Shown piece after piece: positions 10,698 to 24,420 of a DNA stretch of 64,000 bases. The position numbers and the translations under genes were made by a program. How positions within the stretch are numbered: the stretch's first letter is position 1; each line of letters starts with the position of its first letter. A model generated the notes under the pieces. It saw only the letters and a program-made list of their open reading frames with translations. It had not been told where the DNA came from and made no database searches. Source of the stretch: Malus domestica (Eukaryota > Streptophyta > Magnoliopsida > Rosales > Rosaceae); NCBI RefSeq assembly GCF_042453785.1, contig NC_091668.1, forward strand, positions 3,922,501 to 3,986,500, read 5' to 3'.

Positions 10698-13376
10698 TGA
10701 CATACCCCATCCCGAAGGAGGGCATGCTGGCCGTCACGTGAGAGTGACGTAACCATTTGCACAGTACGGAAGCTTTAAGATACAATTTAAGTTGATACAC
10801 CCGAAGGTGAGTCCTAATTTTGTCCAATCTGTCAGAACACCGTCGAATTCCTCGTAGTCACCACACCTTTGTGATTCCTGAACCTGGAGGGGCGCAAAAC
10901 CAAAATTGAGTGGGTCAGTAAAACAATTCTTTTCCAAATCCAAACAATTTTCAAAACGTTGTAACCCCTCTCCGTAAAACCTGTATATTTTCCCAGAAAT
11001 GTAAAATATAAATATACATATATATTCTCAAAACTTCAAGTCGTTAACTCAACATTTTCATAACAATTATGCCATGCCACATCATCTCAACATTTCTCAT
11101 ATTAATTATGCCATGCCACATCATCTCAACAGTAATAAGGTATGAATGCATCAACATAATCATATCAGGTGCAAGAAAGTAATCAACCGTAGGCCCTCTA
11201 ATAGCCCTGTACGGTTGAACCTAGAGCTCAAAATCTATCATTATCACTCTACCGGAGTCACCTCTGTGACCCGTCCGGCCTTCTGCACACAAGTTACGCT
11301 CTAGTGCTTCTCATAAGTCATCTGTGCACATAATCTAAGGTCACCCACCAGTCGGAATCTCACTAACACTCTCGCGACTGGTCTGTCGTACCCACTCCGC
11401 GTGGACTGTACGACTAGCATCTACTTGGATCCAAGGCGAGCGTGCGATGCGGTGAATACTATAAGCACTAAACCATGGTGCAGGATTTGAGCTCAATATA
11501 TATCATCATCATAATAACAGTAATTAAATTCTTACCTGTGCGTCCACCGCACCAATTCATACATATGCATCATAAATCAATTCTTACATGTGCGTCCACC
11601 GCACCAATTCATACATATGCATCATATATTAATTCATGCATGGCATTTCAACTCACATTTCTATATACTTTTCATATCAATTCTATGCATGGTATTTCAC
11701 TTCCCGTTTTTCCACATAACTCATATGCATTTCATTTTAAACATATTTTCATTTCAATTCAATTTCTGGGAAACGTCAAGTATATATATATACGGAAAAC
11801 AAAACTGCCCACTCACCTGGAGTTCGCCCTACAACTCCCTAGCACAATACGCCAAGGCGTCATGACGATCGCCGCCTAGAATAGTAATCAAATCCAGGCT
11901 CAGAATTCATATCGATAAAATATAACTTATATAAAATACGTCACTACGTAGTTCGATCCGGAAGATCTGCCACTCAGATTTTAAATCCATAACTTCCAGA
12001 GGTCCACAATATATCTCTAGGATAACATCCTAAAATTTCATTACCATCCAACGGTTGGATCTCCGTCAATTTCCAAAACTAAGTGACGGTTAACATTTTA
12101 TATTATGGACTTACAATTCCAATTCCGGAAGATCCGTAACTCGGATTCCCAATCCGTAAGTTCCAATAATCCTCAAATATTACGTATTACAACGTATCAA
12201 AGTTTGGTGACAATCCAACGGTCGGATCATCAATTCACATTTTCACCAAAACTATAAAACGTTATTCGAACACCTAACCAACAATCCTTAATAACTTTCT
12301 CATACGGTGTTCAATTTAGGTATATGAATATACCACAGTGATCTACTCGACGTCACGGACGTCGACATATTTTTAAAATATTTTTATTTTTATTTTTTTA
12401 TTTTACTGTAGCACCATCTTCTTCCTTGGGTCGCCGGACTGGTTTTTCCGGCGGCCGTTTTCCGGGCAGTTTTTCAAATTGCCATAACTTTGTCATTTCT
12501 CAACGAAATCAAGTGATTCAAAAACGAAAGTTGTAGCCCTTGAAGAGACAAAGAGAATGGTACCTTGCACAACACCTAGTTCGCCGTGGTTTGGCCGGAA
12601 ACTGCCTCGAAAGCCTCGGAGGTCGCCGGAAACTGGGTATTTTTCAAATGAGTATAACTTCTTCAATACTCAACGAAATTGAGTGAAACAAAAAGGAAAG
12701 TTGTAGTACTTGACGAGACGAAGAGATTGATACCTACCTCGACTCCTAACTCGCCGGGGATTCGCCGGAAAAAGCCTCGAAAGCTCCGGCCAAACTTTGA
12801 ACTTGTCGATCTCCGTGTTCTTACGTCCAAAAACTTCCCACGAAGCACTCCGAGCTTCCTTGGGACCTCACTAAGCTCACTATAAGCTTAGAATTCCCTG
12901 AAACACAACATTTTACGTTCACATGAACAGTGACCAAAAATGGAGGTTCGGGTTTCACATGATTCCGAAGGTTTCACTTCCTAAAACTAGTACCAATGAA
13001 CTCAGAATGACGAAAGGATGAAGATGCATACCTTGGTTGCCTCGATCCGTCGAGTTTTGGAGGATTTGGGTGTATGCCGTACGTTTTGGGTGAGAGAGAG
13101 TGAGAGAGAAAGAGGAAGTCGTGAGGGAGGAGAGAGAATGAACTGAGAGAGAGAGACAAGGTACGGGAAAGAGGGAGAGAATTGAGGGGTGTGGGATCCT
13201 ACCCAATCCCCAACTACAAAATTCTAACATAAATTTAAATCTAAGTCTCCACTCTACTTACCAAATTTTAGGAGCTTAGATATAACGAACGTAAAAATTA
13301 TACCTTAGCCACGTATTAGGGGCATTTTCGTAATTTCACATCCTCGGAATTAAAAATTCCGGGACGGGCTGTGACA
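10698..13376 (-). repeat. 3' LTR of the long-LTR Gypsy element (left copy)
   Basis: Plus-strand ends are TGACATACCC and GGGCTGTGACA. It has the same length as the right copy, offset by exactly 6709 bp, and I saw no difference in the stretches compared. It holds short local repeats (two copies of gcgtccaccgcaccaattca, 11538-11616) and GAGA tracts near 13090-13190. Confidence 0.95.
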
Positions 13377-16300
13377 ATCTTCCCTCCTTATAGAATTTCG
13401 TCCCCGAAATTCCAACAACCAATCCAAACATCTACTCATACCAACCTCGGTAAATCTCTCTTATCCGATTCTCTTTCTCCCACGTAATTTTCTTCCACTG
13501 AATGATTTCCTTCACAAAGCTTTTACCACTTACTCTGTCTTAATTCTCAAGACTTTCTTTTTCCAATCCAAAGTCGTCCTTGGTTCCTTATCAATTCGAA
13601 TCCAATTTAATTCTCAATAGTTGCACCAGAATCTCATGTGACGAATCTGCCACCTAGTGACAACGTATCGAACCCAAAATACATTAAGTACCTTAGCCAA
13701 CTCTGAAGACATCACCACTTGTATGCAACTTTATTGATTCCTTTAGTGATCAAAAATGGTCTGATGTGTCTAAATCTTATTTTGTCTCCTTTCCAACCCG
13801 AATTATACTTTTCTATGGTGAACACTTCGAAAATATAAAACCATTTGTCTTATACACTCGATTAGTGGCATATCCCTCTGTTAATCTCTTTTGCCTCAAT
13901 CTGCTGACCAAATAAAACTGTCGAATGGTATGATAAATCTTATTACTTTTGGAATATTGCAGAAGTTAAACAATGTACTTCGTCCAAAATTGCTTACTTT
14001 AAATCCTTAGCATTAGGCACATACTTTTTGTTTTCTTGTATCCACATACCATTTGATTCACGAATCATGTACTCATTCTTTTTCCCTTCTTTCTCTGCCT
14101 TGGTTAATTCTTAAATTTCCTCGTCAAACATTTAAGTTTCGAGTACGACCTTACCAAATAGGCCTAACTTGAAATTTAACAAGTATAACTTCTTCTCGAT
14201 CTTTCATTCTTAACTTTTCTTCCATTGGTTTTCAATCCACAAGATGATACTCTTGGCAAACGTGCCAGATATTAATCTTACTGTAGTCTTCTCACCAAGT
14301 GCTTCAGCTAGAACAAATTTTACGATCACCTTGATCGTACAATCATGTTCATTAAGCAATACAATTCACTTTCGCTGCCTCATATCAAAATCCTTCCAAG
14401 TAATGGATATTGAAGACTTTTTGGATTCGTAAAAATCTTGCATTCTTACCAAATATATAATGTCTCCATAACTTCACAGTAAGAATGGTAATCATGACTT
14501 CCAAGTCACTCGTAGGGTAATTCATCTCATGAGGTTCCATTTATCATGAAACGTATGCAATCACCCTAACATTTGCATCAACATGCCTCCAATACCATTC
14601 AAGAAACATCACTAAAAATTTATGATTACCACTATTCTCTGGGAATACCAAAATACGTGCATGAGTGAGGAAATACTTCAGTTGTTGAATCATTTGCTCA
14701 CAATTTCCTTCCCACTCATACATAACCTCTTTTCTCAACAGTCTCGTTAATGACAAAGCAATGACTAAAAATTCTTTCACAACCATCCAAAATAGCCTGG
14801 TAAGCTAAGAAATTCCAAATCTCAATTACGACTCGTGGTTGTTCCAAATTCTCAATTTCTGCTATCTTTTAAGAATTCATTTGAATACCTTAAGCAGATA
14901 TAACCAATCTCAGAATGCCACTTGATTCATCCAACATTCGCATTTGCTAAACTTAGCATACAACCAACGTTCTCTCAATCTTTGCTTCACCGACTTAATA
15001 CGTTTACATGCTCTGCTCTGGCTCAGAATATGCCAGAATATCTTCAATGAAAATGATATCAATTTATCAAGGCATTATTGGAATACTTCATCCATCAACT
15101 CATAAAACAGCATGAGTATCCATATAGCATCACCAAACTTCATAAAGACTATAACAAGTCCAGAAAACCATCTTATGATCAACGTCACTTATAATATTCA
15201 ATTGGTAGAACCAGATCTCAATTCAATCTTTGAATCTTCGCAATTACTTCTGAGCTGGTTAAATAAACATCAGTACATCACCATGGATAACGGTTCTCAA
15301 TCGTTACCCGACTCCATTGTCTATAATCAATGAACAATCTCAAGATCCATTTTTCTTCCTCACCAACAAACTGGGCTCCTCAAAAGTGTTGTACTAGGTT
15401 GAATAAAACTTTTATCAACCAATTCTCTCAACTGAATTTCCAATTCCCTTAACTCATCCTGAACCAATCTCCAATATAAATTTATACCTGGCAACAAATC
15501 AATAATGAACCTCATATCTCTGCCTGAAGGCAATCCAGGTATACTTTCAAGGAAGACATCAAGAAAAGTCTAACTCTTTCGACATTATTCACACTACTCC
15601 AAACAACATCATTTAGCACCACATGAGCTAAGTATTTTTGACAGCCTTTCGAAAACAATCTCTTTGCTCTCACAGCATAAATAACAGCCTGACTCAATCC
15701 ATTTTGCATACTTACAAAAGTAATCTCTGTTCATCCATATCGATGGAAAGTACTGGTTTCCCGTAACATTCCGTCTTGTCACAATTATAACCAACCAATC
15801 TAATGGAACAGAATTAACTGATACAATATATATTCTATTATTATTAAGCATTCTAAATAAGTACAATACTAACATAAAATAATCTACCGGTTTGCTTGCT
15901 TAACGAATCCACGAATGAGTTATTAATATTACGGTCTGCAGCCCGCAATACTGATAAATCATCGTTGTCTCGATAAGTAGGCAACCACTCTCAAAGATAT
16001 AACATTACTATTTTGTTACTCAATGCAAAATACATACACTCGTCTCAACTACATTTATTTACTACTCTCTAGGTAATAACATACATAATAAGAAATATAT
16101 CAGCCGAAGTCAACTAGAATGACCAATACGGCTGATTCAACTCTTATCTCAATAATACGTCGGCCGGATCCACTCCGCGTGGTCGGTATGGCTGAGCCTA
16201 TAACTCACCATTTCTCATGTGTCAATCGAATCCACTTCTCATGGTCTGTACGACTGAACATATAACTCATCAAATCTCTCTGTACTCACAGTCAATCCGA

Positions 16301-17406
16301 CCAAACTACTAAATTCATAAACTTGTTGAATCAACACTATGATATCATGGAAAATTGTTGAGTACAACTGATTCTAGGGACGATTCACAATTCTGTGTCC
16401 CCTCTGTTCACATAAACACATTCATTAATTTCACATTTCCCAAAGTGTTAATTTTTTTTTTTTTTTTTTTGTACCTGCTGCACAAGGTACATTTCCTTTA
16501 CTCGAGACACCTTGTCTCAAATATCTGGGATTACCAGTATATCCATCACTTTTACTCTGACCAGCGACATTAAAACCTCAGCTGGAAGAATTAACTCTAG
16601 CTTCACTTCTTTCGAAGCTCTGAATCTTTCTATATCCTTGATATGACGAATCATTGACTTTATCGTCTTCTTTTGAGTCTCATTCATTTCTTATTCTTCT
16701 TTATTCTCGTTGCTCATGTTCTCAGAGTCCTCAAGACTCAACAGCATCTCGCATACTCCTGATAAGAATTACAATGGATAGTGGTCACCCAAAATACCAC
16801 TTCCCTTTTGCCACCCAGCCTAAAACAACATAACACCTCCACCAAATTCACAACAATATCTGGATAGAACGAGGCAAGTCTGAAAACTTTCTATAATATC
16901 CCTCGATCATCACCTTCCTTGTCTCATATTTGTAAACTCTTGTTTACCACCATCGATAAATGCCGGAGGGATAAACTTTTCCTTTAAACAAGTCCTTAAA
17001 CAATTCTCAATCGACTGATTCCTATGGTGACAACAATTCATACTCCTGTTTCCACCAGGATACAAATTCATAACCAAAACCAGGTAGTCGTCTCGACCCC
17101 TTGTCAGAAGGAAATTTCCTTTGACTTGCATAATCTGAAACATCTTTTCCAATTGGTTAAACCGTTACTTCGCTCCCTCAGGTTCATCATTTCATAAGGT
17201 GATTCAAATTCAACTCATAACCCATCTTAAAATGTCCCTTTTTATAATAGACTGAATCACCATAATAATAGTTTTCCCTAAACCGCTATATTAGGGAGAC
17301 TAAATTCCTCTAACTACGTGGTTTGCTACGAGGCGGTGTAGTTCTGACAGAATTCACTATAAACTTCTCAAGATGTCCAAGATTGCAACCATGCTCTGAT
17401 ACCAAC
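13377..17406 (-). other. Interior of the long-LTR Gypsy element
   Basis: 4030 bp of AT-rich, decayed coding sequence read on minus: gag traces near the primer site (about 16900-17150) and RT/RNase H traces near 14540-14790. No intact retroviral gene is present. A poly-T tract lies at 16450-16470. Confidence 0.7.
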
Positions 17407-20085
17407 TGACATACCCCATCCCGAAGGAGGGCATGCTGGCCGTCACGTGAGAGTGACGTAACCATTTGCACAGTACGGAAGCTTTAAGATACAATTTAAG
17501 TTGATACACCCGAAGGTGAGTCCTAATTTTGTCCAATCTGTCAGAACACCGTCGAATTCCTCGTAGTCACCACACCTTTGTGATTCCTGAACCTGGAGGG
17601 GCGCAAAACCAAAATTGAGTGGGTCAGTAAAACAATTCTTTTCCAAATCCAAACAATTTTCAAAACGTTGTAACCCCTCTCCGTAAAACCTGTATATTTT
17701 CCCAGAAATGTAAAATATAAATATACATATATATTCTCAAAACTTCAAGTCGTTAACTCAACATTTTCATAACAATTATGCCATGCCACATCATCTCAAC
17801 ATTTCTCATATTAATTATGCCATGCCACATCATCTCAACAGTAATAAGGTATGAATGCATCAACATAATCATATCAGGTGCAAGAAAGTAATCAACCGTA
17901 GGCCCTCTAATAGCCCTGTACGGTTGAACCTAGAGCTCAAAATCTATCATTATCACTCTACCGGAGTCACCTCTGTGACCCGTCCGGCCTTCTGCACACA
18001 AGTTACGCTCTAGTGCTTCTCATAAGTCATCTGTGCACATAATCTAAGGTCACCCACCAGTCGGAATCTCACTAACACTCTCGCGACTGGTCTGTCGTAC
18101 CCACTCCGCGTGGACTGTACGACTAGCATCTACTTGGATCCAAGGCGAGCGTGCGATGCGGTGAATACTATAAGCACTAAACCATGGTGCAGGATTTGAG
18201 CTCAATATATATCATCATCATAATAACAGTAATTAAATTCTTACCTGTGCGTCCACCGCACCAATTCATACATATGCATCATAAATCAATTCTTACATGT
18301 GCGTCCACCGCACCAATTCATACATATGCATCATATATTAATTCATGCATGGCATTTCAACTCACATTTCTATATACTTTTCATATCAATTCTATGCATG
18401 GTATTTCACTTCCCGTTTTTCCACATAACTCATATGCATTTCATTTTAAACATATTTTCATTTCAATTCAATTTCTGGGAAACGTCAAGTATATATATAT
18501 ACGGAAAACAAAACTGCCCACTCACCTGGAGTTCGCCCTACAACTCCCTAGCACAATACGCCAAGGCGTCATGACGATCGCCGCCTAGAATAGTAATCAA
18601 ATCCAGGCTCAGAATTCATATCGATAAAATATAACTTATATAAAATACGTCACTACGTAGTTCGATCCGGAAGATCTGCCACTCAGATTTTAAATCCATA
18701 ACTTCCAGAGGTCCACAATATATCTCTAGGATAACATCCTAAAATTTCATTACCATCCAACGGTTGGATCTCCGTCAATTTCCAAAACTAAGTGACGGTT
18801 AACATTTTATATTATGGACTTACAATTCCAATTCCGGAAGATCCGTAACTCGGATTCCCAATCCGTAAGTTCCAATAATCCTCAAATATTACGTATTACA
18901 ACGTATCAAAGTTTGGTGACAATCCAACGGTCGGATCATCAATTCACATTTTCACCAAAACTATAAAACGTTATTCGAACACCTAACCAACAATCCTTAA
19001 TAACTTTCTCATACGGTGTTCAATTTAGGTATATGAATATACCACAGTGATCTACTCGACGTCACGGACGTCGACATATTTTTAAAATATTTTTATTTTT
19101 ATTTTTTTATTTTACTGTAGCACCATCTTCTTCCTTGGGTCGCCGGACTGGTTTTTCCGGCGGCCGTTTTCCGGGCAGTTTTTCAAATTGCCATAACTTT
19201 GTCATTTCTCAACGAAATCAAGTGATTCAAAAACGAAAGTTGTAGCCCTTGAAGAGACAAAGAGAATGGTACCTTGCACAACACCTAGTTCGCCGTGGTT
19301 TGGCCGGAAACTGCCTCGAAAGCCTCGGAGGTCGCCGGAAACTGGGTATTTTTCAAATGAGTATAACTTCTTCAATACTCAACGAAATTGAGTGAAACAA
19401 AAAGGAAAGTTGTAGTACTTGACGAGACGAAGAGATTGATACCTACCTCGACTCCTAACTCGCCGGGGATTCGCCGGAAAAAGCCTCGAAAGCTCCGGCC
19501 AAACTTTGAACTTGTCGATCTCCGTGTTCTTACGTCCAAAAACTTCCCACGAAGCACTCCGAGCTTCCTTGGGACCTCACTAAGCTCACTATAAGCTTAG
19601 AATTCCCTGAAACACAACATTTTACGTTCACATGAACAGTGACCAAAAATGGAGGTTCGGGTTTCACATGATTCCGAAGGTTTCACTTCCTAAAACTAGT
19701 ACCAATGAACTCAGAATGACGAAAGGATGAAGATGCATACCTTGGTTGCCTCGATCCGTCGAGTTTTGGAGGATTTGGGTGTATGCCGTACGTTTTGGGT
19801 GAGAGAGAGTGAGAGAGAAAGAGGAAGTCGTGAGGGAGGAGAGAGAATGAACTGAGAGAGAGAGACAAGGTACGGGAAAGAGGGAGAGAATTGAGGGGTG
19901 TGGGATCCTACCCAATCCCCAACTACAAAATTCTAACATAAATTTAAATCTAAGTCTCCACTCTACTTACCAAATTTTAGGAGCTTAGATATAACGAACG
20001 TAAAAATTATACCTTAGCCACGTATTAGGGGCATTTTCGTAATTTCACATCCTCGGAATTAAAAATTCCGGGACGGGCTGTGACA
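17407..20085 (-). repeat. 5' LTR of the long-LTR Gypsy element (right copy)
   Basis: Identical by eye to 10698-13376, including all short frames it contains. Those frames are therefore repeat by-products, not genes. Confidence 0.95.
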
Positions 20086-20423
20086 CAAATCCTTAGAAGG
20101 AATCTTCCTCAAAATATATCATCTTGACCTTTAAAATACCCCAAACGTCCAGGAAAAGCTGCACGATGGGCATTCTTTTCATCGCCACAGTCAAACGGCT
20201 TGGTAGAAAAATCTAAAATTTTGATATAATCATCTTGAAAGACTCACGAACATCCTCTAATTAGAATCACTCCAAAATTCATCCGTTTGGTCATTTTTTT
20301 CTCCAGAGGAAGTCGAATGTCCTATATTAAAAATACATAACAAAGTATCAAAATTCTACCAAAATAACCAATAAACTATAACTAAAAATAAGGTTAAATA
20401 TATGGCATAATACGAACTCATCA

Positions 20424-21661
20424 AATATCTCAAGTTAATCATGTGCTACCATAATCATATGAGTGTGGAACAAAAAATAATCAAGAAAAATATGGAGGCG
20501 ACACGTGGATTTTAGGGTGAAAAGGACAAAATTACACTCGATGAATACCAGAACTCCTACGCGCGAGCAGTGAACAATCATGACTCAATCAAGGTCAAAA
20601 GTGCTCAAAATAGGTAATTATTCAAAACCTATTTCATCTATCCTCATCAAATCTTCTTCATAAGGTAACCCATAAATCATTCATTTCAAATTATATTAAT
20701 TAGTTAATTAATTGATTTATTACTCAATTAATTTATTAATTAGCTAACAAATTATGAATCACACCCAAAAAAACCATCCAAGTGACCGGTCCCCATCCTC
20801 CCAAAGGGGCCGGCTATACCCCTATAAATACTACCTCATTTTCTCCCAAACTCAATTCCAACTCTTTTGGAAAATTCTCTAAATTCTCCAAACATTTTTC
20901 CCTCAAAATTCTAACTTTGGCATCGGAGATTCTTTGGCCAAAGTCCCCCCTCCATTCATCATGGGCGCGTGAGGCTTTTGGCCTTGACTTAAGATGTTAT
21001 TTGTTTTGTAGGTGTAATTTTGTCCAAGAAGAATAATACGGAAATTTGCATCCACAATGAGTAAGTTAAACACACGACAAATTGGCTTGAGATACCACCA
21101 CATTGGTGTATCGGGTGTAGGTAAGTTTTGTATGATGAGTGTTGGTTTCGATCTAGGTTAATTTATGTTGGTTTTGATTTCTAGGGTAACGATTTTGTTT
21201 CTGATTCATACCAAGTCTGTTGCCGTAATTCAGCAGCAGCATAAGACTTATTTAGCTAACTCATTGAAAATGTGCACGATTAGAGCTTCAACATGTTGGC
21301 AACTACTGGTTTTGGCCATTCAACTTGCCATATCAGTCTATCTTTCTAGGTCATTTTCTTTCGGCCTTCCTCACCAACATCAGTTGAAAAGTATTATGTT
21401 CATAGATTTTAGATGGAATGAAAATCTTACGCAACATCTGGCAACACACAAGTTCTTAGGGTGGAATTGGATCATCTATGCAGAATGCAGTGCTTAGTGC
21501 ATTCAAGGGTAATTTTACAGAGTTTATGTTTATGATTGCAGTCACTCTACATGTGTTGCGAGGAATGTGCTCAAAATGCCCAGATCGTGGCAAAATCTTG
21601 GGCAACCGGGTGTATATTTCATTGTGCCTATCTGTCGGCATGTGACACGTCACTTGAGGAG
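20424..21661. other. Region with an LTR-like remnant; no gene supported
   Basis: A TATA box (tataaata, 20823-20830) is followed by ctcattttctcccaaactc and a tract ending near gcatccaca (about 21055). This is the usual layout of the promoter and end of a Gypsy-type LTR, so an old LTR fragment over roughly 20700-21057 is likely. From 21060 to 21661 I see only unassigned AT-rich sequence with short frames on both strands. Confidence 0.35.
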
Positions 21662-21666
21662 AGAAA

Positions 21667-21952
21667 TGTTGGAAGATTAAACCAAATTTAAGTTACAAAG
21701 AAAGAGTCATAAATCAGGAAGATAGAAGTTCTAGAGTTGTGATGTTTGGAATTTCTAGAGTTAATCGTGATTTCTCTAGATGTTTCAATTATTAAGAAGC
21801 TTATAATTAGCTAAATAAATGATAATGTATTGTAATGGCTTTAAAAGCCATGTAGTGTTGTGAGTTTGAGGTGTGAAAAGATAGCAAAAATCAGAAGAGT
21901 CTTTTCAAACCTTTCCCCTCTCCTACGTTTCTCTATCGCTCTTTCTCCTACA
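21667..21952 (+). repeat. 5' LTR of the Copia element
   Basis: Starts TGTTGGAAGATTAAACC and ends CTCCTACA, 286 bp. The primer site follows within a few bases. Confidence 0.9.
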
Positions 21953-23142
21953 AATTGGTACCAGAGCCTTGTTGAAGTTTTGTCAATATGGCGAATGCAA
22001 ATGCAAATGGTCACAACTTGGCTTCACTAATTCCTCGGTTTGGTGGAGATAATTACGACCACTGGAGCAATAATATGAAGGTGTTGTTGAAGGCTTTGGA
22101 GCTATGGAATATTGTTGAAGCAGACTATGAAGAGACGGATAACGAAGCTGCGCTAACTCAAGCACAAATGAATACTTTGAAGGAGAATCGAAAGAAGAAC
22201 AACAAGACATTTTCCCACGTATATCAAACCATTGCGATACAAGTATATGAAAGAGTTGCGAAAGCTGAAAATGCAAAGCAAGCATGAGATATAATCGATA
22301 ATGCCTACAAAATGCAATGCAGATGAACCTTCTGCAATCTTTAAGGAAAGAATTTGAAAAGTTGGAGATGAAAGAAGATGAGACAATCAAAGACTACTTT
22401 ATCAGAGTTACCTCTGTTGTTAATCAAATGGCTTCAAATGGGGAGATTCTCGAAGATGCAAGAATTGTTGAGAAAATTCTCTGTAGCTTATCGGCGAAAT
22501 TTGTTTATGTTGTGGCTGCCATTGAAGAGTCAAATGATATTTCAACTTTTTCTATGGAAGATGTACAAGGAAAATTGGAGGCATATGAGATCAAAATTAA
22601 TTTGAGGAATCTTCCCGCTACTCAACCTGATCAAGCACTCAAGCCTCAAGTTACAACTACGGGAGGCAATGGCAATCAAGCTTCACAGCCTTAATCAAAG
22701 CTTCAGATGTGGAAGAGGTGAAAGAGGCGGATGAGGTAAAGGAAGAAATTTGAATGTCATAGGCACTAATTCTTATGGCAATGAACGAGGCTCATCAAAC
22801 AATTCTAATAATGAAGGTGAAAGAAATTTCAATTCGTACCGAGGAAGAGGATGTGGCACTCCGGAATGCTACTATTGCAACAAATCTGGGCATAAGATCA
22901 GAGAATGTCGTTTCAAAAAAGCTGATGATGAAAAACAATATAGAGAAGGTTATATGCATCAAACCAATTATGGAGATGGTGATTATAAAGAAACTTTATT
23001 GCTCACATGTCATGGAGATCAAATGAATGATGTGTGGTATTTGGATAACGGAGCTAGCAAACATATAACAAGTAACAAAAACCTTTTTTCTACCCTCTAT
23101 AAGTTCGATCGTGATCAAGTAAGAATCGGTGATGATAGAGCC

Positions 23143-23584
23143 TGTTTATACCATATTTAGGGCCTCGTATATTTGGGCCTTGGGCCTTGTATTTGGGCCT
23201 CACACTAAAGCCCATACTTTGTAAAAAAGGAGGAGCCCCTTATTCTATAAAAGGGGACTCATCCCATCATTCTAAGGGAGGAAAAGAGCCAAGCATAAGA
23301 AGGCTAAGAAAAGCTCTCATTACATTCAGGAGAGACCTCAAACCACCGAGGCTCTCCTCTCCCTTCTCTTCTTTCTCTGGGGGACTTCCCAAACACTTGT
23401 ATCCATACACTTACAGAGAAACAGAATCAACTACAGTGTGGACGTAGCCCAAACATTGGGGTGAACCACGATAAAATCCTTGTGTTCCTTGTGTTCTTTG
23501 TGTTCTTCGTGTTCTTGAGCGTTTATGCAGATTCACGGTCGGATTTACGTTGTTCCAAGACCGTCCCGGTTTTGTGCATCAACA
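23143..23584 (+). repeat. 5' LTR of the gene-carrying element
   Basis: Starts TGTTTATACCATATTT and ends GTGCATCAACA, with a TATA box (tataaaag) at about 23246. Confidence 0.95.
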
Positions 23585-23997
23585 TTTGGCGCCGTCTGTG
23601 GGAATCGACACGAAAAGCTGTGTCGGATTCTCTCTCAATTTTTCACCTCACCACCGTGAAAACTTCACAACCTCCACCGTAAATCTGCACAACCCAAGAA
23701 CCCAAAACCTCCCTCTTTGGGTTTTCCAGAAAACCTTCGCAGGTTCTTTCTCTCTCTTTCTAAACTCGGCTCCTTCTAGCGCCAAGAGGAGATGAACTAA
23801 TTAAAGGGTCCGTCGAACTCCATAAAACAGGGAAGACCTGAGTTTCTTTGTTGAAGTCATGGTAACATCATCTCAGGGCTAATGTTCCTTGCTCCTGTTC
23901 CGACGTTTTGGAGGATCGTAAAACACCGATCGACGAAGAACTTTGAGAGCTTGCCTTATGTTTGCACACTGCTCAACTTCTCCATGTGGACTTACTA

Positions 23998-24090
23998 CCC
24001 GCCGCTCAAATGAGAGAACCAGCGAGGCGGTCCACCGTCGGAGCTGATGAAACCCTTGGCTTGCTCGAAGAAATCCTTCAAGCTCAGGCC
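23998..24090 (-). pseudogene. Captured fragment of a phytyl-ester-synthase-like acyltransferase
   Basis: The minus strand carries SLKDFFEQAKGFISSDGG followed by PPRWFSHL. Plant PES1/PES2-type plastid acyltransferases have a conserved S(L/V)KDYF...SDGGPPRWFSPL block just before the hydrolase domain. About 29 codons match; the upstream 80 codons may also derive from the variable N-terminal part. It follows the CDC73 fragment on the same strand, so the two read as neighbours in a chimera. Fragment only. Confidence 0.65.
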
Positions 24091-24239
24091 TTGCTCTTCC
24101 GTATCGAACCTGTGCTCCTCCTGACGAGCCTGCCTCTTAGTCTCCGCAACTGACGTCGTCGTCGTCGTCGTATGAACTTCATTCTCAGACGACCTGCTGC
24201 TTCCGACGTTCGCTGCTGTCGGAATCGTCGGAGTGTGGT

Positions 24240-24420
24240 CTGTTGACGTAATAAATGAAGGTTTCGAGGGTGTAGAGATTGCCTTGCTTGGAGCGGTAGG
24301 TGGTCTCTGCGTGGTGAGGAAGCCGTAGATGGATCCGAACCGGAACTCATCGTCGACCCGGACGATCTTGTCAAGGTCACTGCGGACTGTGAAGTCGCGG
24401 AGGGCCGAGAGTGGATCCAT
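24240..24420 (-). pseudogene. Captured fragment of CDC73 (parafibromin homologue), N-terminus
   Basis: The minus strand from 24420 reads MDPLSALRDFTVRSDLDKIV then RVDDEFRFGS, and farther on YRSKQGNLYTLET. These are the signature start of plant CDC73, a subunit of the PAF1 transcription elongation complex. Only about 60 codons' worth is present, so it is a broken fragment. It sits inside an LTR element, opposite to that element's direction. The match is from memory of the Arabidopsis protein. Confidence 0.8.

Larger units (their letters stand above)
10698..20085 (-). mobile_element. Long-LTR Gypsy-type retrotransposon, young LTRs, decayed interior
   Basis: Two 2679-bp LTRs (10698-13376 and 17407-20085) flank a 4030-bp interior. 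The target duplication CAAAT is perfect (10693-10697 and 20086-20090). On the plus strand, gctctgatacca at 17393-17404, next to the right LTR, is the complement of a tRNA-Met primer site, so the element points to minus. A purine tract lies at the other interior end (about 13377-13392). The interior shows gag-like remnants near 16910-17152 (IPPAFIDGGKQEFTNM) and RT/RNase H-like remnants near 14544-14786, which suggest the Gypsy superfamily. The interior is broken in many places. LTR identity implies a very recent insertion. Confidence 0.9.
9609..20423 (-). mobile_element. Family-X LTR (Athila/Tat-like Gypsy type), split by a later insertion
   Basis: Segments 9609-10697 and 20086-20423 together make about 1.42 kb. 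They read on the minus strand like the family-X LTR at 57940-59370: start TGATGAG with ATACCATATATTT-type sequence, and a shared tract with TTTTATTTTGTAGTAGTATAA. The right edge (20423) is clear. The left edge near 9609 is approximate. No matching target duplication was found, so it may be a remnant rather than a clean solo LTR. The Gypsy element at 10698-20085 sits inside it. Confidence 0.7.

Noticed and set aside
11475-11879. 134-codon frame, present again at 18184-18588
   Set aside because: It lies in both LTR copies and is a by-product of LTR sequence; no protein family is recognised.
12955-13230. 91-codon leucine/serine-rich minus frame, repeated at 19664-19939
   Set aside because: Driven by GAGA tracts in the LTR; present in both copies for that reason.
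21165-21497. 110-codon frame between elements
   Set aside because: No recognisable domain, no splice context, and next to an LTR-like remnant.
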